Source of the DNA: CAZSXS01 sp964611385
GTDB lineage: Bacteria; Bacillota; Clostridia; Lachnospirales; CAYPQA01
Assembly (NCBI GenBank): GCA_964611385.1
Contig: CAZSXS010000096.1
Location: forward strand, 1-12,174
Direction of reading: 5' to 3'
Length of the DNA: 12,174 bases
Part shown: piece by piece, positions 1 through 6,328 of the stretch
Position numbering within the stretch: the first letter of the stretch is position 1
Layout of the letters: each line of letters opens with the position of its first letter
Translations under genes and position numbers: made by a program
The notes under the pieces: model-generated
What the model saw: only the letters and a program-made list of their open reading frames with translations
Databases searched by the model: none
What the model was told of the DNA's origin: nothing

Positions 1-1
1 T

Positions 2-127
2 CAAATACAAAAAGCTTATAACGCTTGTCACAATACAATCGCTAGCATAGCTCAGATATATTCTCGGATGAGGTAGTAGGAACAGCGATACTATCTTCTG
101 TTCTAAATCCCGTTTAATATATGGCAT
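2..127 (-). CDS. Possible 5' fragment of an ATPase-like gene, running off the left edge
   Basis: The reading frame is open from an ATG at 127 to the window edge (42 codons). It has a GGAG ribosome binding site five bases upstream and a near-consensus promoter further up, so the start looks real. The first 15 residues (MPYIKRDLEQKIVSL) resemble the beginning of the AAA-type ATPases that carry a DUF4143 C-terminus. That resemblance is from memory of the family. The following residues are hydrophobic and aromatic, and no P-loop appears where such proteins normally have one (around residue 25-40). The gene may therefore be frameshifted, truncated or something else. The rest lies outside the window, so no function is assigned with confidence. 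Confidence 0.35.
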   Translation of the reverse strand, partial: MPYIKRDLEQKIVSLFLLPHPRIYLSYASDCIVTSVISFLYL

Positions 128-160
128 AACAACTCCTTGGCTAATATTCGATTTAAGCGT

Positions 161-188
161 ATTATAGCCCAACTCGTTTTTGCGTCAA
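161..188 (-). promoter_or_regulatory. Promoter for the leftward ORF fragment
   Basis: On the minus strand TTGACG (183-188) and TATAAT (161-166) are separated by 16 bp. This is a near-perfect sigma-A promoter about 34 bp upstream of the ATG at 127. Confidence 0.7.
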
Positions 189-228
189 GTTAAAATTCTT
201 TAAGTGTTGTTGTCCCATTCCTTTTTTA

Positions 229-256
229 TTGACATAAACATGAAATTGGCTATACT
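229..256 (+). promoter_or_regulatory. Promoter reading toward the histidine phosphatase
   Basis: TTGACA (229-234) and TATACT (251-256) are 16 bp apart. It is divergent from the leftward promoter at 161-188 and lies about 185 bp ahead of the ATG at 442. The leader between them contains an imperfect inverted repeat (277-379). Confidence 0.6.
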
Positions 257-276
257 AAAGCAGAGTTTGAAGTGGT

Positions 277-379
277 TATACTCAGTCTCTAAAACATTTT
301 CCAAGCCACCTTCATTCAATCTTAATCAATTCTATGGTTTTAAGTGGTGGCCTTACAAAGCTTAACGGTACTGAGTATA
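277..379. repeat. Imperfect 103-bp inverted-repeat element (MITE-like)
   Basis: The ends are perfect 10-bp inverted repeats, TATACTCAGT at 277-286 and ACTGAGTATA at 370-379. Reading inward, the next 24 bases of the two arms match at about 14 positions, including a shared G-CCACC block. If the outer TA is taken as a target duplication, the terminal repeat would be TACTCAGT, as expected for IS630/mariner-type miniature elements; this reading is inference. The same 10-mer occurs at 2305-2314 and 6811-6820. The element lies in the untranslated leader of the phosphatase gene and could fold in its mRNA. This stretch (128-441) contains no other gene that I can support. Confidence 0.4.
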
Positions 380-441
380 GTAGCGATCTTGCATTATATA
401 TAATTGGTTTTACTATATTGAAGAAGGATGTGAAATCTCCT

Positions 442-978
442 ATGATAATTATTGCTGTAAGACATGGGCAGACTGATTGGAACGCAGAGGAGCGTATACA
501 GGGAAGAACCGATATATCACTTAACGAAGTCGGACGAAAACAAGCACAGGATGTTGCTGAGTCCTTGCCAGAGACGATTGATTTGATCATATCTTCTCCA
601 TTAAAGCGTGCAAGGGAAACTGCTGAGATTATTAATGCACGATTTGGAACAGAAATTGTAATAGACGAGCGATTGATTGAGCGTAATTTTGGAGAGTACG
701 AAGGAATGCTGATAAAAGATGTGGACATGGCATCCTTAAGACGCTGGACGGATAATACGCCAACGCCCAATGGCGAAACGATTCAAGAAGTTGCGAAAAG
801 AGTTTTTGAATGTCTGGAGTACATTAAAATAAACTATCAGGGTCAAAATGTATTAATTGTTGCACATGGCCATGTTTTGCGCCCCATTAATTGGTATTTT
901 AATGGTTTACCACAAGATAGGGATGAAGCTGCTTTCGTAATAAAAACAGGTGGATTTTATTCCTATTGTATTGATTAA
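442..978 (+). CDS. Histidine phosphatase family protein (phosphoglycerate mutase-like)
   Basis: The product is a 178-aa cytoplasmic enzyme of the histidine phosphatase superfamily, which transfers phosphate through a phospho-histidine. The sequence shows the RHGQTDWN signature with the phospho-accepting His8 next to Arg7, SSPLKRARETA with Arg56, an ERNFGEYEG block with acidic Glu80, and the second catalytic histidine in AHGHV (His142). The length is usual for small family members. I chose ATG 442 because the fold begins right there (MIIIAVRHG) and GAAGGA lies upstream, although 13 bases away, which is long. A frame extension back to 334 adds 36 residues that overlap the inverted-repeat leader and look untranslated. 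Substrate cannot be told: small family members include cobalamin-pathway, sugar-phosphate and broad-specificity phosphatases, and no pathway gene is adjacent. The stop codon lies inside the first unit of a 15-bp tandem repeat. Confidence 0.9.
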   Translation: MIIIAVRHGQTDWNAEERIQGRTDISLNEVGRKQAQDVAESLPETIDLIISSPLKRARETAEIINARFGTEIVIDERLIERNFGEYEGMLIKDVDMASLRRWTDNTPTPNGETIQEVAKRVFECLEYIKINYQGQNVLIVAHGHVLRPINWYFNGLPQDRDEAAFVIKTGGFYSYCID

Positions 979-1030
979 CATTGTTTTGATTAACATTGTT
1001 TTGATTAACATAGTATTCATTAATATGGAT
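971..1030. repeat. 15-bp tandem repeat, about 3.5 copies
   Basis: The unit TTGATTAACATTGTT is present exactly at 971-985 and 986-1000, with three mismatches at the end of 1001-1015, and as a decayed fourth copy at 1016-1030. The first unit contains the stop codon (976-978) of the phosphatase gene. It probably arose by slippage. No dyad symmetry or binding function is evident. Confidence 0.85.
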
Positions 1031-1090
1031 CGGTTTTGCAAGGCGTTGCATAGACGATAAAAGATTTTTTGTTATAGGAGTGGATTTGTC

Positions 1091-2236
1091 ATGGGTTGTT
1101 ACTGGTTGAAGCTGTATGATCAAAATTTAATCAAGTTCACCATGGATCATCAGGTTGGTGAAGGTTTTAAGGCAACTGTTTTGTGGAAAGATGAAAGCAA
1201 AGAAAACCTGCTGCCAGTCGAGCTTACCCAGTCCGCTAACGATTCATCGCTCACACGCTGGCTTGAAAAGCGTATCATTCCCAGAAACCGCGCGTTTGTT
1301 GAGGAGATACTCAAAACCTACGGCCTTTCACCCAAGGATGTCAAAGGAATCATTGACATTTGCAAAGGGCTTTCCCTTAATGATAGCTACTGGGTTGTGC
1401 CGGAAGGCTTTTACGGTACCTTTGCTGCTTATAACCTTTATCAAAATCAATTTTCAAGGATACTTGGGCTTGTGGCCTACACAGGAGCGAGTGGAGGAAA
1501 AACCCCTTTTACTACATCACCAGAATATACAACCGGCGGTATGCTGCGTAAAGCATGGCGAAATCAAAACGGAAAAATTGTATTGTACAAGGGTGGAACA
1601 AGCGGTGCATCCAACACTGGCCTTGAGCCATACAGCGAGTACTACGCCTGTCAAATCGCTGACAAAATGGGACTTAACCCAGTGATGTACGGACTGAGTA
1701 AGTGGAAGGGCATCTTGGCATCAACCTGTCCGCTATTCACGGATATTGACACAGCCTTTGTGTACATTGGGAGAATCGTGAAGGAAGGTGGGTACAAAGC
1801 TGTTTTGGAATGGGCAAAGGCTCATAGTTCTGAGATGCATGAATACTTCCGTTCCATTTTGTGCTTTGATGCCATTATCTATAATGAAGACAGGCACTTC
1901 GGAAATTTTGGTGTGTTACGTGATAACAAGTCAGGTGAAATCATCAAGCCCGCACCGATATTTGACAACGGGTTATCCTTATTCAACTACGGAACGCTGG
2001 ATGATTTAAAGAACATAAACAAATACAGAAAAACACGCCTTACCCATAGCGGTGAAAGTTTTGACGATATCGTTCGCGTGTTTTGTGGCAGTAACCAAAA
2101 AAAACAGTTGCTAAGATTGATCAACTTTAGGTTTACTCGTCACCCTTCTTATAACTGGACCTCAGAACGCTATAAAATTATTGAGTCCTTTATTCCGAAA
2201 AGAGTACAGGAGCTAATGGATATGATTCAAGAGTAA
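1091..2236 (+). CDS. HipA-like serine/threonine kinase-fold protein (HipA C-terminal domain)
   Basis: The product has 381 residues and no membrane segment. The C-terminal half matches the HipA kinase fold. It has a strand with Lys167 in LYKGG that suits nucleotide binding, a Ser/Gly-rich loop at 169-178, the catalytic loop NEDRHFGNFG at 265-274 (Asp267, His269, Asn272), and the metal-binding FDNG at 291-294. All key positions are present, so it is probably active. The first 120 residues do not look like the usual HipA N-terminal domain to me. HipA kinases phosphorylate targets such as glutamyl-tRNA synthetase in E. coli; the target here is unknown. No HipB-type antitoxin gene is adjacent, which is atypical for the toxin-antitoxin form. 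ATG 1091 has AGGAG ten bases upstream. The gene stands alone between a tandem repeat and a strong terminator. Confidence 0.8.
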   Translation: MGCYWLKLYDQNLIKFTMDHQVGEGFKATVLWKDESKENLLPVELTQSANDSSLTRWLEKRIIPRNRAFVEEILKTYGLSPKDVKGIIDICKGLSLNDSYWVVPEGFYGTFAAYNLYQNQFSRILGLVAYTGASGGKTPFTTSPEYTTGGMLRKAWRNQNGKIVLYKGGTSGASNTGLEPYSEYYACQIADKMGLNPVMYGLSKWKGILASTCPLFTDIDTAFVYIGRIVKEGGYKAVLEWAKAHSSEMHEYFRSILCFDAIIYNEDRHFGNFGVLRDNKSGEIIKPAPIFDNGLSLFNYGTLDDLKNINKYRKTRLTHSGESFDDIVRVFCGSNQKKQLLRLINFRFTRHPSYNWTSERYKIIESFIPKRVQELMDMIQE

Positions 2237-2252
2237 AGCCTTGATAAAAGCC

Positions 2253-2314
2253 GCTCATCCCTCACTTGGGATCAGCAGCTTTGCAAAGCTAAAAGCAAAA
2301 TGGTACTGAGTATA
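2253..2314 (+). repeat. Hairpin-rich repeat-like segment after the kinase gene
   Basis: This holds a 9-bp stem with one mismatch (2253-2261 with 2268-2276), then a perfect 14-bp palindrome AGCTTTGCAAAGCT (2277-2290), then GGTACTGAGTATA (2302-2314). The last 13 bases also occur at 368-380, in both places preceded by a CAAAGCT block. It looks like a decayed copy or end of the same repeat family. No gene is visible here. Confidence 0.4.
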
Positions 2315-2325
2315 TCAGCAGAAAG

Positions 2326-2357
2326 CAGCTTGCATGTTATTATGGCAAGCTGTTTTT
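2326..2357 (+). terminator. Intrinsic terminator of the HipA-like gene
   Basis: A perfect 8-bp stem CAGCTTGC/GCAAGCTG (2326-2333, 2345-2352) with an 11-base loop is followed by five T residues. It lies about 90 bp after the stop codon at 2236. Confidence 0.85.
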
Positions 2358-2433
2358 ATGTGGAAATTAGTGCAAACTTACCAAATCAGACCATTCTTCA
2401 TTGACAGCGTATGTCTTCATAACGAATGCACTG

Positions 2434-2501
2434 GTACGGGGAAAGACACCCATAATAAAAAACTTTGTACCACGGGGAAGAACCCATAATAAAAAACATT
2501 T
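2434..2501 (+). repeat. Duplicated 33/35-bp leader repeat, left arm
   Basis: There are two tandem related units, 2434-2466 and 2467-2501. Each has the pattern GTAC, GGGGAA, ACCCATAATAAAAAAC, with a 3-base insertion and a 1-base deletion between units. The same pair, in inverse orientation, is present at 4128-4195 upstream of the paralogous gene. They sit about 135-200 bp ahead of the ATG at 2634, where regulator-binding sites or promoter elements would be expected. No binding protein is known to me. Confidence 0.75.
2465..2492 (+). promoter_or_regulatory. Candidate promoter of the left 2TM gene, inside the leader repeat
   Basis: TTGTAC (2465-2470) and TAATAA (2487-2492) are 16 bp apart and span the second repeat unit. 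A TTGACA at 2401-2406 matches the -35 of the right-hand copy, but no -10 box is recognisable at the right distance, so this copy seems to have lost that promoter. Confidence 0.35.
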
Positions 2502-2514
2502 CTTAAATGTGCAT

Positions 2515-2606
2515 TTGGCTAAAGCAGTTCGTGTTGGACAACGGCGAGAATATTATTGGTTCCACCTATAAAAATGTAGGGCAAATGGATTTCCAATAAC
2601 GCTATT
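2515..2606 (+). pseudogene. Broken leader segment equivalent to the N-terminus of the right-hand paralogue
   Basis: The bases align with codons 1 to about 43 of the minus-strand paralogue. The start codon is TTG instead of ATG, a 2-base deletion follows near codon 5, and a 26-base deletion removes the middle. One frame still reads VLDNGENIIGSTYKN, matching VLDKCKNVIGATYIK, but then runs into a stop. The leader therefore cannot be translated in frame with the downstream gene. Confidence 0.65.
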
Positions 2607-2633
2607 ATGATTATGAAGGAGGATTTATTAGAC

Positions 2634-3269
2634 ATGCAACAGTATCCATCTCAGCCTTATGGGCATGAACATTCTGCGGCGCCGGAAAGGGTAGCGCCGA
2701 GCGAAAAGATGAACCGTTTTAAAAGCTATCTATTTGATAGCAGTCACTTATTCCTGGAGATTATCGGCTTTGCCGTTTTCTCTGTATTTTGGTATTTCCT
2801 ATGCAGAGACTTTATTCAGTTCTTTGTGGGTGGCCGAGCAAGTATTACCCTTTTTTCACTACCAATCGTATTTGGCATTTCTATGATTTTGTTTAAGGTG
2901 TTTTTAAAAGTTAAAAGCTTTTTTGTGGAAAAGCTTCATGACGACCTCGCTCTATGTGAATTATCGGAGATGAGCGATGCTCATTTGGAAGCCTATATTA
3001 AGAAACACATGATAGAGAAAAGAGCTTTAACCCTTCATTTTTTCTTATACATCATTGTAAATATGTCATTGGCTATATTTCTTGCTATATTAAACTCAAG
3101 CTTTTATATTGATTTATCTCTGCTTTTTGTGTTTAGCATTTGCGTCTGGGGTATTGCTGTGGTCATGCATTTCATTATCTTTTCCACAAAGGTCTCTCCT
3201 ATGAAGATTAACAAAGCCCTTCAAAAAGCAAGAAGAAAGTTCGGCAGAACGGAATATCGTCTTTATTAA
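2634..3269 (+). CDS. Four-TM membrane protein with C-terminal 2TM-type domain, left copy
   Basis: The product is a 211-aa integral membrane protein. A polar N-terminus of about 30 residues precedes two hydrophobic segments (roughly 38-60 and 67-88). A charged loop with KLHDDLALCELSE and a run of basic/acidic residues follows, then a second hairpin (about 135-155 and 160-188) resembling the 2TM family (PF13239): aromatic-rich, with a WGI and a conserved His in VVMH. The C-terminus is strongly basic. Function of the family is not established. ATG 2634 was chosen because a perfect AAGGAGG lies 11 bases upstream; in-frame ATGs at 2607 and 2613 lack such a site. It is paralogous to the convergent gene at 3326-4111, with an estimated 70% identity in the C-terminal half, and shares its terminator. 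Confidence 0.7.
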   Translation: MQQYPSQPYGHEHSAAPERVAPSEKMNRFKSYLFDSSHLFLEIIGFAVFSVFWYFLCRDFIQFFVGGRASITLFSLPIVFGISMILFKVFLKVKSFFVEKLHDDLALCELSEMSDAHLEAYIKKHMIEKRALTLHFFLYIIVNMSLAIFLAILNSSFYIDLSLLFVFSICVWGIAVVMHFIIFSTKVSPMKINKALQKARRKFGRTEYRLY

Positions 3270-3282
3270 TGCAAAAATCATC

Positions 3283-3321
3283 AAAAAAGGAGCTGTTGCA
3301 AAAGCAACAGCTCCTTTTTTT
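3283..3321. terminator. Bidirectional terminator shared by the two convergent 2TM genes
   Basis: A perfect 12-bp stem (3288-3299 with 3304-3315) with a four-A loop has A residues on its left and seven T residues on its right, so it works on both strands. It lies 13-18 bp from the left gene's stop and 4 bp from the right gene's stop at 3326. Confidence 0.92.
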
Positions 3322-3325
3322 ACGT

Positions 3326-4111
3326 TTATGAATAGGAACGAGGTTCCCTTCCATGTACCTTTCTTTTTGCTCTTTGGAGTTCCTTGTTAATTTTCATGGG
3401 GGTGACCTTCGTGGAGAAAATAATGTAATGCATGACCACGACGATGCCCCAGATACAGACACTAAACATCCATAGGAGGGTCAAATCAATGTAAAAGCTC
3501 GAAGAAAGAAAAGCCAAGAAGATGATTAGAGCCGTATTCACAACCAGATATAAAGCAAAATGTAGCTTTAAGGCTCTTTTTTCGATCATGTTTTTCTTTA
3601 TGAATGCTTCCAAATGAGCGTCATCCAATTCAGACATTTCGCATAAGGCTAGGTCATCATGAAGCTTTGAAATCAGAAAATTCTTGACCCGTAAAAACAC
3701 CTTGAGTAAAACAACGAGCAAGCCTACACAAACTGGTAATGCAAACAAAGTTACAGCCATACTAGTGCTCAACATAAACTGACCTAAAACAGAACAAAAA
3801 AGATACCAAACCATACCGAAAACAAAAAGACCGATAAGCTCAAAAATTAAATGGCTACTATCTAACAAATAGCTTTTCAAATTAAAAGACCTATGAGCAG
3901 TAGTCGGGCTTTCCGGCTCAACATGTTTTTCAAAAGCGCAAGGCGGCGATTGGTATTGCTGCATGTCTAATAAATCCTCCTTTACAATCATAATGGCGTT
4001 GTCGGAAATCCATTTGGCCCTGCACTTTTTTACGAGCTGGTTCGCCCGCTTTATGTAGGTGGCTCCGATAACATTTTTGCATTTGTCCAACACGTGCACT
4101 GACTTTTCCAT
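3326..4111 (-). CDS. Four-TM membrane protein with N-terminal leader module and 2TM-type domain, right copy
   Basis: The product is 261 aa from ATG 4111. Residues 1-50 form a small basic module (VHVLDKCKNVIGATYIKRA, then LVKK and KWISDNAI). I associate it with a conserved N-terminal segment of other clostridial proteins of unknown function. Residues from about 50 onward match the left copy: polar linker, two TM helices, charged KLHDDLALCE loop, and a second TM pair of 2TM type ending in VVMHYIIFS and a basic tail. An internal ATG at 3964 has AAAGGAGG 11 bases upstream, stronger than the weak AAGG before ATG 4111. A 212-aa form equivalent to the left copy is therefore likely made, perhaps as the main or second product. 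The gene lies 116 bp downstream of the M56/LCP gene on the same strand and has its own promoter. A cell-envelope role is inference from that context. Confidence 0.7.
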   Translation of the reverse strand: MEKSVHVLDKCKNVIGATYIKRANQLVKKCRAKWISDNAIMIVKEDLLDMQQYQSPPCAFEKHVEPESPTTAHRSFNLKSYLLDSSHLIFELIGLFVFGMVWYLFCSVLGQFMLSTSMAVTLFALPVCVGLLVVLLKVFLRVKNFLISKLHDDLALCEMSELDDAHLEAFIKKNMIEKRALKLHFALYLVVNTALIIFLAFLSSSFYIDLTLLWMFSVCIWGIVVVMHYIIFSTKVTPMKINKELQRAKRKVHGREPRSYS

Positions 4112-4127
4112 AAGCACACACCTTCAA

Positions 4128-4195
4128 AAATGTTTTTTGTTATGGGTTCTTCCCCATTGTACAACGTTTTTTATCATGGGTGTCTTTCCCCGTAC
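4128..4195 (-). repeat. Duplicated 33/35-bp leader repeat, right arm
   Basis: This is the inverted counterpart of 2434-2501. The units are 4163-4195 and 4128-4162 (minus strand). The GTAC, GGGGAA and ACCCAT cores are conserved, while spacer bases have drifted. The repeat lies just downstream of the promoter -10 at 4202-4207, so it falls in the early transcribed region, 17-84 bp before the ATG at 4111. Confidence 0.75.
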
Positions 4196-4201
4196 ACGCT
4201 T

Positions 4202-4231
4202 ATTATACCTTGTCGCCGCTGACATTGTCAA
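4202..4231 (-). promoter_or_regulatory. Promoter of the right 2TM gene
   Basis: On the minus strand TTGACA (4226-4231) and TATAAT (4202-4207) match the consensus perfectly with an 18-bp spacer. The -35 box overlaps the stop codon of the M56/LCP gene, so the 2TM gene can be expressed independently of that operon. Confidence 0.75.
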
Positions 4232-6327
4232 TGAACTTCGTTCCAGAAAATTGGCTCTATCTCTTGCTCATATTTGTCCTTGTCTACTACAACATAGGAA
4301 GTGTGCTCCCGCATTTGGGGTTCCCCAGGAAGCACATAGATGCTTAAACTGTTTTGATTAAACTTGGGGATCAGGGGAATGTAGGGACTCAAGTCACGAT
4401 AGCTCATATTGGTATGGGTGTTTTCCGCCAGGATGGAGGCAAGGGCTTTGGCCTTTTCGATTAAGTTCTGACCATTCAGCGTCTTTTTGTACAGTTCCTG
4501 TATAAACTCCTGCTGAACTTGAATCCGATCCAAATCCCCACGGGTATAACCTGCCCGATACCGAACCAAGTGCAAGGCCCTTTCGCCGTCCAAGTGCTGT
4601 AGACCTTCTGGAATCGCAATGGACAGATTTTGCATAGGATCCTGATAATAAAGCCCTCCTTGGGGAATGTTCATCTCAAGGCCCCCAAGAGCATCCACCA
4701 GCTTTTGAAAGGCCGACATGTCTAATTGAATGTAGTAGTCAAGAGGTATGTTTAACATTTTGCTTACTTCCTGCTGCAAAGTCTCCATGGAGCCTTTCGA
4801 CAGGTTTAGGAGTTGATTGATCTTCATTTCGCTGGGAAGCTTGATCCCTTGTTGGCCTAAGGCGTTGATTGTGCCTTCGGAGGGGATTAGGAGGCTGTCC
4901 CTGGGGATGGAGAGCAGGTTTAACTTCCCATTTTCTGTATCCACATTCAAAACCATAAGAACATCCGTATTGCCAACTTCTTCAACACCAGCTAGTAAGA
5001 GATTGAGTTTTGTCTTGGCTGGAAGTACTGCCCTATTTTCATCTGAGTCCTTTGCAGCGGACTCCCCTGGAAAGAGCTCCTCTAAGACGGACGCTTCCAT
5101 GCCCGAGGCTCCTAAGGATTGGGTATCAGAGGCTGTCAGTACTTTTCCTTCATATCGGATTGAGGAATAGGCCCAGAGGTAAAGCAAGGGAATCGCAAAA
5201 AGCACGGCCAGTAAAAGTCCTTTTTTATATTGTGTTGCCAAAATGCGGTTGATACGCTCCTTTAAGTTGCTTTTATTGCTGCTCATAAGCACGCATAAAG
5301 GTGTTTTGGGCTTTATGGCATACTGTACAACCTCAAGGATGGTCATGCCATATTCTTTTCGCTCCTGCAAGCTCTTCAGCCGCAAAACCTGCGCATCACA
5401 GGAGGTTTCACAAGTAAAGGAAGCCGCCCTGGAGGCAAAATATACGCAGGGATTAAACCAATGGAAGGCCTTAGCCACTTCAAACAGCCACTTGAACAGA
5501 AGGTCATTGCGCTTAATATGAGTAAGCTCATGCTGGAAAATGTGGCTAAGCTGAGTAAGGGAATAGTTTTTATTTGGTAGAAGAATCTTTGGCTGAAAGA
5601 AGCCCATGGCTAGGGGTGTTTGAATTTCATCATTGATGTAAAGGCCCACGGCTTTTTTTAATTTTATGATTGCCTTCTGTTGCTCAAATGCCTCTTGTTC
5701 ATGGGTGCTTGGGCTATGGTTTGATTTCACCAGCTGTTGGCCGTAAAAAAAATAAGAAATCAGCTTGTAACTTAGAATCACCAGAGCAACCGTAAGCCAT
5801 AGAACCCACATTAGGTTTGTTGAATTCAAGTATGAGAGTAGAATTTGTCCTACAAGCACAAGCTGCCATTGGAGGATTTGCACCTTTTTGAACAAGGTAT
5901 TTACTACGCTTGTTTGGGATGAACTGCTGGATTCGCTTAATTCGCTTAATTCACTTAATTTACTACCAAGCCCATCCCGTATGCGATCCAGACCCTTCAT
6001 GCTTTTTGAATCGTTCATGTCTCCCAGGTTCTTTATGCTATCTAAGTCTGATATGTCTTCCAAGTCTATCGTGTTTTTTAAGCCTTCGTTGATCCTATCT
6101 TGTTTTCCAATTGCAGCCATGTTTTGCTGCGTCTGAGTTGCTGGGTTCTCCAATTGAACGGTAATAAAAAACGGAATCATGAAACGCAGCAACACAAGAC
6201 CCCATACGTAATAATGCCAAGTGGCAGGCAGAGCCCTCTTGAAAATCTTATTAATCAAGAGGCACAGGAGGGTAAGACCGCTTCCCCAAAGAGATGCGGA
6301 AAGAACGGAATAAAATAGCGCTGTCAT
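4228..6327 (-). CDS. BlaR1-type M56 metallopeptidase fused to an LCP (LytR-CpsA-Psr) domain
   Basis: The product is a 699-aa membrane protein. The N-terminal part matches the BlaR1/MecR1 M56 family: TM helices near 5-25, 38-56 and 172-195, the zinc-protease motif HELTHIKRND with HELTH at 266-270, downstream ETSCD (307-311) as the likely third ligand region, and a TM helix at 370-388. Such proteases face the cytoplasm and trigger loss of the BlaI repressor. Residues from about 438 to the end form an LCP domain predicted outside the cell: IPRDS (Arg476), LVDALGGLEM (543-552), and LDGERALHLVRYR then GDLDRIQVQQ (579-606), with the arginines that bind pyrophosphate in LCP enzymes. BlaR1 normally carries a penicillin-binding sensor here. 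The 60-150 loop is unusually long, acidic and Ser/Leu-repetitive. The ATG follows the repressor stop by one base, with AGGAGA inside that gene, so the two are translationally coupled. Confidence 0.88.
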   Translation of the reverse strand: MTALFYSVLSASLWGSGLTLLCLLINKIFKRALPATWHYYVWGLVLLRFMIPFFITVQLENPATQTQQNMAAIGKQDRINEGLKNTIDLEDISDLDSIKNLGDMNDSKSMKGLDRIRDGLGSKLSELSELSESSSSSQTSVVNTLFKKVQILQWQLVLVGQILLSYLNSTNLMWVLWLTVALVILSYKLISYFFYGQQLVKSNHSPSTHEQEAFEQQKAIIKLKKAVGLYINDEIQTPLAMGFFQPKILLPNKNYSLTQLSHIFQHELTHIKRNDLLFKWLFEVAKAFHWFNPCVYFASRAASFTCETSCDAQVLRLKSLQERKEYGMTILEVVQYAIKPKTPLCVLMSSNKSNLKERINRILATQYKKGLLLAVLFAIPLLYLWAYSSIRYEGKVLTASDTQSLGASGMEASVLEELFPGESAAKDSDENRAVLPAKTKLNLLLAGVEEVGNTDVLMVLNVDTENGKLNLLSIPRDSLLIPSEGTINALGQQGIKLPSEMKINQLLNLSKGSMETLQQEVSKMLNIPLDYYIQLDMSAFQKLVDALGGLEMNIPQGGLYYQDPMQNLSIAIPEGLQHLDGERALHLVRYRAGYTRGDLDRIQVQQEFIQELYKKTLNGQNLIEKAKALASILAENTHTNMSYRDLSPYIPLIPKFNQNSLSIYVLPGEPQMREHTSYVVVDKDKYEQEIEPIFWNEVH
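5931..5960. repeat. 9-bp microrepeat in the M56/LCP gene
   Basis: Three to four copies of a CTTAATTCG-type 9-mer encode the LSE/SEL repeats of the loop between TM2 and TM3 (residues about 122-135). The repeats lie in frame and suggest slippage-driven length variation. Confidence 0.6.
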
Positions 6328-6328
6328 A

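Noticed and set aside
334..441. 36-codon extension of the phosphatase frame.
   Set aside because: It overlaps the imperfect inverted repeat, has no RBS at its ATG, and the known fold begins at 442.
1040..1075. Possible promoter TTGCAA-N16-TAAAAG ahead of the HipA-like gene.
   Set aside because: The boxes are poor matches and the region also forms a small TGCAA/TTGCA hairpin; the support is too weak.
1155..1685. A 176-codon frame inside the HipA-like gene.
   Set aside because: It is an alternative frame of a gene with a recognised kinase motif, with no RBS and no recognisable domain.
2358..2433. Possible fossil of the M56/LCP gene's 3' end before the left leader repeat.
   Set aside because: Only TTCATTGACA is clearly shared with the end of the M56/LCP gene; further matches are too weak to claim.
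5888..6318. Plus-strand open frames across the M56/LCP gene.
   Set aside because: They are shadows of the real gene on the opposite strand; the repetitive Leu/Asn/Ser content reflects the 9-bp repeats.
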